DNA of 64,000 nt. Origin: Lysobacter changpingensis (GTDB lineage Bacteria > Pseudomonadota > Gammaproteobacteria > Xanthomonadales > Xanthomonadaceae). Shown here one piece after another: positions 57,134 to 64,000 of the stretch. Numbering within the stretch: the first letter of the stretch is position 1; the number at the start of each line of letters is the position of its first letter. Below the pieces are notes generated by a model. The model saw nothing but the letters and a program-made list of their open reading frames with translations. It searched no databases and was not told the DNA's origin. Made by a program: the position numbers and the translations under genes. The DNA lies in contig NZ_JADWPE010000007.1 of NCBI RefSeq assembly GCF_017308985.1, positions 124,001 through 188,000 on the forward strand, written 5' to 3'.

Positions 57134-57225
57134 GTGTGGGGGGTCCCGCAGACGCGAAAACCCTATTGTGCGGTTTGCCGGCCCATGCGCCAACCGCGCC
57201 GGCCGTACGTCACGGTATCCAGTAC

Positions 57226-58044
57226 CTAACGTGTCCTTTCGCCGGCCGGTTCCGCCCGGGCGGCCTGTTCGGCGGCATCGGCGGCGGGCGTGCCGCCGTC
57301 CGCGCGGCGCGACTCCAGCAGGCCCAGCGGCTGGCCGCCGGGCAGGCGGAATTCCAGCGCATCGTCGATCCGGTCGAGTTCGGCCAGCCGCCCGCACAAC
57401 GCCTGCGCACGCTTCTCCAGCGCCCGGGCGCGCGGTTCAACACGGGCGTCGATCTGCGCGTCGAGGTCCTCCAGCCGCTTCAGCCGCGACGCGTCGCCGC
57501 TGAAGGCCGCGCCGATCGCGCCGGACACGATGTCGCCGATCATGCTCGGGATCACCTCGGCCACCGCCTCGCCGATGCCGTCGCCCAGCTCGCGTCCGTT
57601 GAAGCGGGTCGCGGTGACCGAACGCGCCAGCCGTGCGTCGATCTGCGCACGCGCGCGATCCAGTTTCTGCTGCACGAGCTTCGGATCGCTGGCGAAACCC
57701 GCCGCCACCTCGCCCAGCACGGTGAAGGCGATGTCGGCGGCGTCGCGGCCGATGGCCTGCGCCTCGGGCATCGCCGCACGCGCGCCCTTCTCGAAGTCGG
57801 CGATGCGCTGGCGGTCGGCGGCGTTCAACCCGACCCAGCGGTCGTCGACGAACAGCCGGCCCTGGCGCATGACGATCGCGTGGGGCGTACCCGCCTCGCG
57901 CGTGAGGATGACGCTGCGTTCGTCGATGGTCAGGTCGTAGTCACTGTCGATGTCGCACGACGCATCGAGTTCGATCTCCGCCGCGGGCGCGATGTTCGCC
58001 GCGCACGCGGCGCACAGCACGCACGACGCTAACAGTCGATTCAT
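57226..58044 (-). CDS. DUF2884-family exported protein
   Basis: 272 residues. Signal peptide MNRLLASCVLCAACAANIAP, then DUF2884 (YggN-like): SCDIDSDYDLTIDERSVILT, IVMRQGRLFVDDRWVGLNAA and DRQRIADFEKGARAAMPEAQ. Function of the family is unknown. The mature protein is helical and Ala-rich; two Cys remain after cleavage. Divergent from ompW across 312 nt. Confidence 0.85.
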   Translation of the reverse strand: MNRLLASCVLCAACAANIAPAAEIELDASCDIDSDYDLTIDERSVILTREAGTPHAIVMRQGRLFVDDRWVGLNAADRQRIADFEKGARAAMPEAQAIGRDAADIAFTVLGEVAAGFASDPKLVQQKLDRARAQIDARLARSVTATRFNGRELGDGIGEAVAEVIPSMIGDIVSGAIGAAFSGDASRLKRLEDLDAQIDARVEPRARALEKRAQALCGRLAELDRIDDALEFRLPGGQPLGLLESRRADGGTPAADAAEQAARAEPAGERTR

Positions 58045-58356
58045 GGAGCGCTTCCCCGTCCGGTCCGTGGCTTGCCATCTTGCCTCGGGCGCGGCGCGCT
58101 GTCCTCCACCGCACCCGCACGTTCGTCGGAAAGCCGTGGCGTGGAGCGTTCGTCAACGCCGGGGCGGCATGGTCAAGCGTGGTTCATCCAGCCCATGGCA
58201 GGCACGCGCGCAACGCGCGGCGACGTCCGCATCGCGAAAGTTCCGTGATCGCGCGATCGCGACGCAAGAACGGTTCATCGACCGATCGCTACGTTGGCCG
58301 CGCCTTTCGAAGGCTGCCTCCCCCAAGGCACGAATCCAATAACAGGAGATGTCTCC
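58045..58356. other. Divergent promoter region between DUF2884 gene and ompW
   Basis: 312 nt without a supported gene. It must hold promoters in both directions but I see no convincing -35/-10 pair or operator; open frames here are G+C artefacts. Confidence 0.4.
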
Positions 58357-59010
58357 ATGAAGCACTTTCGTCATTTGACCCTGGCCGTCGTGGCCACCCT
58401 CGCCATCGCGCCTGCCGCATTCGCGCAGGAGATCACCGGTCCGGACACCAGCGGCAAGCGTTTCGCGGTGGTCGGCGGCTACTCGCTGGCCGAGCCGACC
58501 AAGAACCCGCAGATCGACGGCACGCGCACCAACGTCGACGGCGACGGCGCCGCCACGCTGAGCGCGAACTACTACGTCACCGACAACATCGCCATTGAGG
58601 CGTGGGGCGCGGCCGACAAGTTCGGCAACCGCGTGCGCACGCCCAACGGCAAGATCGCCAGCGTCGACACGCAGCCCTACGCGCTGAGCGGCCAGTACCA
58701 CTTCGGCAACACCCAGAGCATCGTGCGTCCGTTCGTGGGCCTGGGTTACTTCGAAGCCAACACCGACGGCGAGAAGGCCGAGCCGACCGGCGCGCTCGCC
58801 GGCCAGCGCATCGGCGTGGAAACCGCCAAGGGCGCGATGGCCACCGCCGGCGTGGACGTCAACATCACCCCGACCTGGTTCGCCCGCGCCGACGTGCGCT
58901 ACATGCACGACACCACCGGCCAGCCGAACGTCACCGTCGACGGCACCAACGTCGGCAAGGCCGGACTGAACCCGGTCACCGTCGGCGTGGGCCTGGGCGC
59001 GCGCTTCTAA
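58357..59010 (+). CDS. ompW: OmpW-like outer-membrane protein
   Basis: 217 residues. Signal peptide MKHFRHLTLAVVATLAIAPA ending AFAQE, then an eight-strand barrel with OmpW family text (LSANYYVTDNIAIEAWGAAD; QYHFGNTQSIVRPFVGLGY; TPTWFARADVRYMHDT) and final strand VGVGLGARF with C-terminal Phe. AGGAGA precedes the ATG. OmpW barrels pass small hydrophobic compounds. The symbol reflects family, not proven orthology. Confidence 0.87.
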   Translation: MKHFRHLTLAVVATLAIAPAAFAQEITGPDTSGKRFAVVGGYSLAEPTKNPQIDGTRTNVDGDGAATLSANYYVTDNIAIEAWGAADKFGNRVRTPNGKIASVDTQPYALSGQYHFGNTQSIVRPFVGLGYFEANTDGEKAEPTGALAGQRIGVETAKGAMATAGVDVNITPTWFARADVRYMHDTTGQPNVTVDGTNVGKAGLNPVTVGVGLGARF

Positions 59011-59042
59011 GGCGCCCCGCGTCGCATCGTTCCATGCACGGC

Positions 59043-59070
59043 GAAACGGGCCCCGTTTGGGGCCCGTTTC
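59043..59070 (+). terminator. Terminator hairpin after ompW
   Basis: GAAACGGGCCCC / GGGGCCCGTTTC perfect 12-bp stem with a GTTT loop, 32 nt after the stop. A-rich entry and TTTC exit suit Rho-independent termination. Confidence 0.85.
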
Positions 59071-59204
59071 ATGTCGGCCGCGGTACGTCGCCGACGCGCG
59101 CGCGGGGACAGCTCGACCGCGCGCTGAACGTATTCACGCCACGCTAACCGCCTCCCCGTAGGGTCGCGGTGATCCCCGGAATTCACCCCTGCGAGGAATT
59201 GCGC

Positions 59205-59399
59205 ATGACCACGAAGCTCGACAAGCCCCTTCGTCGCGAGATCCAGATCGAGGAACGCGCCTACACCCTGACCATCGACGGCGATGGCCTGAAGCTGGTG
59301 GAGAAGGGCCGACGCAACGGCCAGGAGCTGCGCTGGGCCGACCTGGTGAACGGCAACGCGGCGTTGAACGCGGCGCTTTCGGCCAGCACCGAACGCTGA
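59205..59399 (+). CDS. Small hypothetical protein
   Basis: 64 residues from ATG 59205, set by GAGGA seven nt upstream. Sequence is a beta-rich then helical small fold (RREIQIEERAYTLTIDGDGL; KLVEKGRRNGQELRWADLVN). No family recognised with certainty. Six nt before the glycosylase start, so co-transcribed with it. Confidence 0.65.
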   Translation: MTTKLDKPLRREIQIEERAYTLTIDGDGLKLVEKGRRNGQELRWADLVNGNAALNAALSASTER

Positions 59400-59405
59400 T
59401 CCGCC

Positions 59406-60155
59406 GTGCCCGAAGGTCCCTCGATCGTCATCCTGCGCGAGGAGGCGGCGGGGTTCGAAGGGCGCCTGGTGACGCAGGTCGCCGGCAACAGCCGGCTGGA
59501 CCTGCAACGCATGCGCGGTGAACGCATCACCGCGCTGTGCAGTTGGGGCAAGCATTTCCTGATCCGTTTTCCCGCGTTCACGATGCGCGTGCATTTCATG
59601 CTGTTCGGCAGCTACCGCATCAACGAACGCCGCGAAGCCGCGCCGCGCATGAGCCTGCGCTTCGACGATGGCGACGAACTGAACTTCTACGCCTGCTCGC
59701 TGCGCTACATCGAAGGCGACCTCGACACGGTCTACGACTGGAGTGCCGACGTCATGGCCGACGCCTGGGACCCGAAGCAGGCGCGACGCAAACTGCGCGC
59801 GCGGCCGGAGATGCTCGCCGCCGACGCGCTGCTCGACCAGACGATCTTTTCCGGCGTGGGCAACATCATCAAGAACGAGGTGCTGCACCGGATCCGCGTG
59901 CATCCGGAGAGCCGGGTGGGTGCGTTGTCCTCGCGCAAGCTCGGCGAACTGGTGACGCAGGCGCGCGAATACAGCTTCGATTTCCTGCGCTGGAAAAAGG
60001 CCTACGTGCTGCGCAAGCACTACCAGGTGCATACGAAGACGCTCTGCCCGCGCGACGGCCAGCGACTGACGTACCGGGCGAAGCTGGGACGCGCGCAGCG
60101 GCGGGCGTTTTTCTGCGAGCGGTGCCAGAAGCTTTACCGCCAGGAACGGGTCTAG
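59406..60155 (+). CDS. Fpg/Nei-family DNA glycosylase (endonuclease VIII-like)
   Basis: 249 residues from GTG 59406. The N-terminal proline nucleophile and Glu of the family are in place (MPEGP), with Lys49 in SWGKHFLIRF and the H2TH region (LDQTIFSGVGNIIKNEVLHR). The enzyme removes oxidised bases and nicks at abasic sites. The C-terminal zinc finger is unusual: C214-x2-D217-x19-C237-x2-C240, where the family has four Cys. It may bind zinc through Asp or be partly degenerate. Cytosolic/nucleoid. Confidence 0.88.
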   Translation: MPEGPSIVILREEAAGFEGRLVTQVAGNSRLDLQRMRGERITALCSWGKHFLIRFPAFTMRVHFMLFGSYRINERREAAPRMSLRFDDGDELNFYACSLRYIEGDLDTVYDWSADVMADAWDPKQARRKLRARPEMLAADALLDQTIFSGVGNIIKNEVLHRIRVHPESRVGALSSRKLGELVTQAREYSFDFLRWKKAYVLRKHYQVHTKTLCPRDGQRLTYRAKLGRAQRRAFFCERCQKLYRQERV

Positions 60156-60161
60156 AGGAAC

Positions 60162-60203
60162 GGGGAACGAGGCGTCCTGGCTGTCTCTCGTTCCTCGTTC
60201 CCC
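60162..60203. terminator. Inverted repeat between convergent glycosylase and EamA genes
   Basis: GGGGAACGAG (60162-60171) pairs with CTCGTTCCCC (60194-60203). It is a relative of the AACGAG repeat at 37114. Both sit between convergent genes, as expected of a shared terminator. Confidence 0.55.
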
Positions 60204-60221
60204 TCCACGCTTTCCTCGCCC

Positions 60222-61109
60222 TCAGGGATGCTCCGCCTCCGCGTGCACCTTCTCGCGCCGGATCAGGTACAGGCCGCTGACGACGATGATCGCCGCGCCG
60301 ATCCAGGTGATCGCATCGGGCAACACGCCCCAGAACGTGAGGTCGAACAGCACGCCCCATACCAGCGCGGTGTATTCCAGCGGGGCGATCGCGGACGCCT
60401 CGCCGAGGCGGAACGCCTCGGTGATCGCGTACTGTCCCAGCGCGCCGGCCACGCCGATGCCGGCGATCAGCCACAGGTCCTCGCGACGGATCGCCACCCA
60501 GTCCGGCCACGCCATCGCGCCCGCGCCGGCGGCGATCATCACCATCAGCCAGACCATCATCGACTGCGTACTGTCGGTGCGCGCGAGCACGCGCACGGTG
60601 ATCGCGCTGACGGCGTACATCACCGCCGCGACGAGCACGGCGATCGCGGCCAGGCTGATCATGCCCTCGCCGGTGGGGCGCAGCAGGATGATCACGCCGA
60701 CGAGGCCGACGACGATGGCGGCCCAGCGCCGCGGTCCGACCTTCTCGCCGAGCACCGGGACCGACAGCGCGGTGATCAGCAGCGGCGCGACGAAGAAGAT
60801 CGAATAGGTCGTCGACAGCGGCAAGCGGGCAACGGCATAGACGAACGTCGCCATCATCGCCACGCCCAGCACGCCGCGCAGCAGGTGCAGCGACCAGCGC
60901 ACGCGCAGCAGCGGCGCGATGCCGGCCGTGGCGATCGCCCACACCAGCACCAGCGGCAGGGACGCCGCACCGCGCAGCGACGCCACCTGGAACGGCGGAT
61001 AGTGCGTGGCCAGCTGCTTCAGCCCCGCGTCCATCATCGCGAACATCGCCACCGCGACCAGCATGGTCAGCATGGCGCGGCCCTGTTGCGGATTGCGGGA
61101 GGGGGACAT
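60222..61109 (-). CDS. EamA/DMT-family transporter
   Basis: 295 residues with ten helices in two EamA repeats (TMLVAVAMFAMMDAGLKQLA; LLRGVLGVAMMATFVYAVAR; SIFFVAPLLITALSVPVLGE; LIAGIGVAGALGQYAITEAF; TALVWGVLFDLTFWGVLPDA). The P-x-L-G-E at the end of helix 4 is typical of drug/metabolite transporters. Substrate unknown. No adjacent gene indicates a pathway. Confidence 0.9.
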   Translation of the reverse strand: MSPSRNPQQGRAMLTMLVAVAMFAMMDAGLKQLATHYPPFQVASLRGAASLPLVLVWAIATAGIAPLLRVRWSLHLLRGVLGVAMMATFVYAVARLPLSTTYSIFFVAPLLITALSVPVLGEKVGPRRWAAIVVGLVGVIILLRPTGEGMISLAAIAVLVAAVMYAVSAITVRVLARTDSTQSMMVWLMVMIAAGAGAMAWPDWVAIRREDLWLIAGIGVAGALGQYAITEAFRLGEASAIAPLEYTALVWGVLFDLTFWGVLPDAITWIGAAIIVVSGLYLIRREKVHAEAEHP

Positions 61110-61295
61110 GGCGTGAACCGACGGGTGGGGTCGGCACTATACGGCGCGCGGGGGTTGGGGCGGCAGGGGCCGGATTCGTGTGTCTTTCCGCGCGGTGGGG
61201 CCGCTTTGATCGCTCTCGTTGTTGCCGTAAGGACGCGACGGCGAGGTGCGGAAACAATGCCCGCCTTTGAAGTCTTTGTAGCCTTTGTAGCCTTT

Positions 61296-61373
61296 GTAGC
61301 CCGGGTAAGCGAAGCGCACCCGGGAGCGCGTTCGCCTCTCCAACCCCGGGTGCGCTTCGCTTACCCGGGCTAC
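61296..61373. repeat. Perfect 29-bp inverted repeat with TTTGTAGCC tandem
   Basis: Arms at 61296-61324 and 61345-61373 are exact reverse complements (starting GTAGCCCGGGTAAGCGAAGC), spacer 20 bp. The left arm is preceded by three TTTGTAGCC units (~61274-61301). It sits in a 400-bp spacer (61110-61509) that holds no gene I can support. The shape is that of a dispersed hairpin element of Xanthomonadaceae. Confidence 0.9.
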
Positions 61374-61509
61374 AAGAGCAGCACCGTCTTCGCGGGCAAT
61401 CCCGCCATCCCGGCCATGGCGCCACGCACCGGCTCCGCGTCGCCCTGCCCGACCATCCATGGCCGGGCGTTCGGCCGCGCGAGAGCCAGTGGCTCGCAAG
61501 CGCGCGGCC

Positions 61510-62592
61510 TCACCCCGCCGCATGCCGCAGGCTGTCGATATCGATCACGAACCGATACCGCACATCCGACTTCAACATCCGCTCGTACGCCTCGTTGATC
61601 TGGTCCATCCGGATCAGCTCGATGTCCGACGCCACGCCATGCTCAGCGCAGAAATCCAGCATCTCCTGCGTCTCCGCGATGCCGCCGATCATCGAGCCGG
61701 CCAGGCGCCGGCGCTTGCGGATCAGCACACCGGCGGCGACCGGCTCCGGGGCTTCCGGCAGGCCGAGCAGCACCATCGTGCCGTCGAGCTTGAGCAGGTT
61801 GAGGTACGCGTTGTAGTCGTGTTCGGCCGAGACGGTGTCGAGGATGTAATCGAAACGGCCGGCGAGCGCCTTGAACACGTCGCCATCGCGCGTCGCAGCG
61901 AAATCCCGAGCGCCCAGCGCGAGCGCATCGGCGCGCTTGGACTCGGACGTGCTCAGCACCGTGACGTGCGCGCCCATCGCCGCGGCCAGCTTCACCGCCA
62001 TGTGGCCCAGTCCGCCCAGTCCGACGACCGCCACGCGATCGCCCGCCTTGACGCCGAAATGCTTCAGCGGCGAATACGTCGTGATGCCCGCGCACAACAG
62101 CGGCGCGGCGCGGTCGAGCGGGATGGAATCGGGGATACGCAGCACGTAGCCCGCATCGACCGTGATCTGCGTGGAATAGCCGCCGTAGGTCGGACGGGTG
62201 CGGTCCTGGCGGCGACGGTCGCCAGGATCGCGCTCGAAACTGTTGTACGTGCCGGTCATGCCGAAATTGCAGTACTGCTGCTCGCCGGCTTCGCACGAAG
62301 GACACGTGCGGCACGAATCGACGAAGCAGCCCACGCCGACCGCATCGCCGATCTTGAACGCGGCGACTTCGCTGCCGACCCTGGACACGCGGCCGACGAT
62401 CTCGTGGCCCGGCACCATCGGGAACACCGAGCCGCCCCAGCCGTCGCGCGCCTGGTGGATGTCGGAGTGGCACACGCCGCAGTAGAGGATGTCGATGAGG
62501 ACTTCGTGCGGACCGGGCTCGCGGCGCTCGATGGCGAATGGAACGAGCGGCGTGGTCGCGCCGAGCGCGGCGTAGGCGGGCGTCTTGGACAT
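61510..62592 (-). CDS. Zinc-dependent NAD(P) alcohol dehydrogenase (YahK/cinnamyl-type)
   Basis: 360 residues. Catalytic zinc: C in [12 protein letters not shown] and H in [11 protein letters not shown]; structural zinc Cys cluster in [18 protein letters not shown](P) motif [20 protein letters not shown]. This is the family of broad aldehyde reductases. The ATG at 62592 has AGGA upstream and the usual [11 protein letters not shown] start. Ends with the C-terminal helix typical of the group. Substrate not defined by sequence. Confidence 0.93.
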   Translation of the reverse strand: MSKTPAYAALGATTPLVPFAIERREPGPHEVLIDILYCGVCHSDIHQARDGWGGSVFPMVPGHEIVGRVSRVGSEVAAFKIGDAVGVGCFVDSCRTCPSCEAGEQQYCNFGMTGTYNSFERDPGDRRRQDRTRPTYGGYSTQITVDAGYVLRIPDSIPLDRAAPLLCAGITTYSPLKHFGVKAGDRVAVVGLGGLGHMAVKLAAAMGAHVTVLSTSESKRADALALGARDFAATRDGDVFKALAGRFDYILDTVSAEHDYNAYLNLLKLDGTMVLLGLPEAPEPVAAGVLIRKRRRLAGSMIGGIAETQEMLDFCAEHGVASDIELIRMDQINEAYERMLKSDVRYRFVIDIDSLRHAAG

Positions 62593-62755
62593 GGGGATTC
62601 CTGAGAATGCGGCGGATGACGGGAAGTCTAGTCGCGCCGGCATGCGCGCACCGTGCGCCAATGGTCGGCATGGCGTCGACACAGCGTTCCAACGCTGCAC
62701 CTTCGCGCCCGCTGCGCTACCCTTTGCGCCCCCGAAACCGTCCACGGAGCCGCTC

Positions 62756-63238
62756 ATGCCTTCCTTCGACATCGTCTCCGAAGTCGACAGCCACGAACTG
62801 ACCAACGCCGTAGACCAGGCCAACCGCGAGCTCGGCACGCGCTTCGATTTCAAGGGCGTGGACGCGAAGTTCGTGCTCGAGGACCAGGTCATCACGCAAT
62901 CGGCGCCGAGCGATTTCCAGCTCAAGCAGATGAACGACATCCTGCGTGCGCGGCTCATCGCGCGCGGCATCGACGTGCGCTGCCTGGAGTTCGGCGACGT
63001 GGAAACCAACCTGGCCGGCGCGCGGCAGAAGATCACGGTGAAGCAGGGCATCGAGCGCGAGCTGGCGAAGAAGATCCAGGGCTCGATCAAGGACGCCAAG
63101 CTCAAGGTCGACAGCCAGATCAACGGCGACAAGCTGCGCGTGACCGGCAAGAAACGCGACGACCTGCAGGCGGCGATCGCGCTGCTGCGCGGCGTCGAAT
63201 TCGAGCGTCCGCTGCAGTTCGAAAACTTCCGCGACTGA
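62756..63238 (+). CDS. yajQ: YajQ-family cyclic-di-GMP-binding protein
   Basis: 160 residues, exact family length. [20 protein letters not shown] and [20 protein letters not shown] start the two tandem ferredoxin-like domains, with [20 protein letters not shown] and [14 protein letters not shown]-type end. In Xanthomonas campestris the homologue binds c-di-GMP and regulates virulence genes with a transcription factor. The ATG has GGAG before it. Six nt before the DUF1415 gene. Confidence 0.95.
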   Translation: MPSFDIVSEVDSHELTNAVDQANRELGTRFDFKGVDAKFVLEDQVITQSAPSDFQLKQMNDILRARLIARGIDVRCLEFGDVETNLAGARQKITVKQGIERELAKKIQGSIKDAKLKVDSQINGDKLRVTGKKRDDLQAAIALLRGVEFERPLQFENFRD

Positions 63239-63243
63239 CGCGC

Positions 63244-63780
63244 GTGGACGTCGAAGACCCCATCGCCGCGACCCGCCGCTGGCTGGAACGCGCGGTGATC
63301 GGGCTCAACCTGTGCCCGTTCGCGAAAGCCGTGTACGTGAAGCAGCAGGTGCGTTTCGTGCTCAGCGAGGCGACCACGCCGGACGCGCTGCTGGACGAGC
63401 TCGCCTCCGAACTGTCGCTGCTCGCGCGTACGGATCCCGACGTCGTGGACACCACGCTGCTGGTGCATCCGCGCGTGCTGGCGGACTTCCTCGACTACAA
63501 CGATTTCCTCGATCGCGCTGATGCTGCGGTCGCGGCGCTGGGCCTGGAAGGCGAGATCCAGGTCGCGAGCTTCCATCCGCAGTACCGGTTCGCCGGCACG
63601 TATGCCGACGAGATGGGCAACTTCACCAACCGCTCGCCGTATCCGACGCTGCATCTGTTGCGCGAGGCGAGCATCGATCGGGCGGTGGCGGCGTTTCCGG
63701 ATCCTGACGTGATCGTGGAGCGGAACATCGCGACGCTGGAGAAGCTGGGGCCTGAGGGCTGGGACCGGTTGATGGAGTGA
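63244..63780 (+). CDS. DUF1415-family protein
   Basis: 178 residues from GTG 63244 ([20 protein letters not shown]). Strong DUF1415 text: [40 protein letters not shown] and [20 protein letters not shown]. Function of the family is unknown; it is common in gammaproteobacteria. Close to yajQ on the same strand, likely co-transcribed. Confidence 0.92.
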   Translation: MDVEDPIAATRRWLERAVIGLNLCPFAKAVYVKQQVRFVLSEATTPDALLDELASELSLLARTDPDVVDTTLLVHPRVLADFLDYNDFLDRADAAVAALGLEGEIQVASFHPQYRFAGTYADEMGNFTNRSPYPTLHLLREASIDRAVAAFPDPDVIVERNIATLEKLGPEGWDRLME

Positions 63781-63935
63781 TCCCTTCCCTTCTCCCTGCG
63801 GGAGAAGGTGCCCGGAGGGCGGATGAGGGGCGACGAAGGGGCAAGGTCGAAGCTCGCGGCACTCACCGCACCTGCTTTTCGTACGCTTCCCTTCCGTTAC
63901 CCCTCACCCCACCCCTCTCCCGAGGGAGAGGGCCT
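63781..63935. repeat. Two dispersed CCCTCTCCC-type hairpins
   Basis: CCTTCTCCC / GGGAGAAGG (63788-63808) and CCCTCTCCC / GGGAGAGGG (63913-63932), bracketing a short spacer with no gene. The first follows the DUF1415 stop and the second precedes the end of a minus-strand gene, so they probably punctuate converging transcripts. Confidence 0.65.
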
Positions 63936-64000
63936 TCAATCACAGGCTTTCAGCGCCGGCTCGATCAACGCCCGCGCATGCACCAGAGAATCGACGATGC
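63936..64000 (-). CDS. C-terminal tail of a gene running off the right edge
   Basis: On the minus strand a frame reads IVDSLVHARALIEPALKACD then stop at 63936. The 20 residues look like a helical protein end, and the stop is followed by a dispersed terminator-like hairpin. Too short to identify a family. Confidence 0.35.
   Translation of the reverse strand, partial: IVDSLVHARALIEPALKACD

Noticed and set aside
62653-63243. Extension of the DUF1415 gene upstream through yajQ
   Set aside because: Shadow frame over yajQ; the family-typical start is the GTG at 63244.

Overview
The window is 64 kb of a high-G+C chromosome from a gammaproteobacterium of the family Xanthomonadaceae; a Lysobacter-like organism fits best. 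The basis is the gene content (TonB/BtuB and OmpW outer-membrane proteins, a complete F-type ATP synthase operon near glmU and glmS, YajQ, DUF1415, a dihydrolipoyl dehydrogenase with its own lipoyl domain), the G/C-rich third codon positions, and the dispersed intergenic repeats (CCCTCTCCC hairpins, GGGATTC tandems, GATTCGTGATT arrays). The genus is an inference.

Layout. 1-4309: RND efflux permease, running off the left edge, and its adaptor. 4432-6038: bioD, then divergently a free-methionine sulfoxide reductase and a TfoX C-terminal-domain protein. 6255-8473: cobalamin riboswitch and btuB-type receptor. 8685-9230: isochorismatase-family hydrolase. 9217-16327 (minus): a tightly overlapping MoxR / DUF58 / BatA-like / DUF4175 / membrane-protein operon. 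16447-21772 (minus): DUF4159 protein, two Tat-signal TldD-like proteases and a TldE/PmbA-like partner. 22173-23837 (minus): secreted SdrD_B-like protein, PAAR protein and a 3' fragment of hcp.

23838-27516 is an accessory island with visibly more A/T than its surroundings. It is lodged 22 bp beyond the glmS stop codon, which is the classical attTn7 site. Its glmS-side end carries a Tn7-like terminus with two TnsB-type repeats directly in front of a tniQ/tnsD-like gene. The rest is a poorly characterised set: a small ORF, a two-TM protein, a truncated SPFH protein, a frameshifted ORF and an Xre/MbcA-like antitoxin. No tnsA, tnsB or tnsC is visible and the far end was not found, so it looks like a decayed Tn7-like element.

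27539-29371: glmS. 29436-37093 (plus): a probable sigma-54 promoter with upstream GCGGACACCG repeats, a MacAB-like efflux system (adaptor, ATPase, two permeases), an NtrC-type regulator with a variant GAFTGA loop, and its histidine kinase. 37164-38534: glmU. 38672-43801: GtrA-like flippase, large membrane glycosyltransferase-like protein and two GT2 enzymes. 43827-43973: 21-unit heptamer repeat. 44094-51524 (minus): atpIBEFHAGDC, with repeat elements in three of its spacers.

51711-64000: Fur-box-controlled DUF2061 gene, outer-membrane barrel, lpdA / exported protein / aceF operon, DUF2884 protein, OmpW, a small ORF, an Fpg/Nei-family glycosylase, an EamA transporter, a perfect 29-bp inverted repeat, a zinc alcohol dehydrogenase, yajQ, a DUF1415 protein, and the tail of another gene at the right edge. 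No rRNA, tRNA or CRISPR array was recognised. Because G+C is so high, many long open frames opposite or across real genes are artefacts and were left out.
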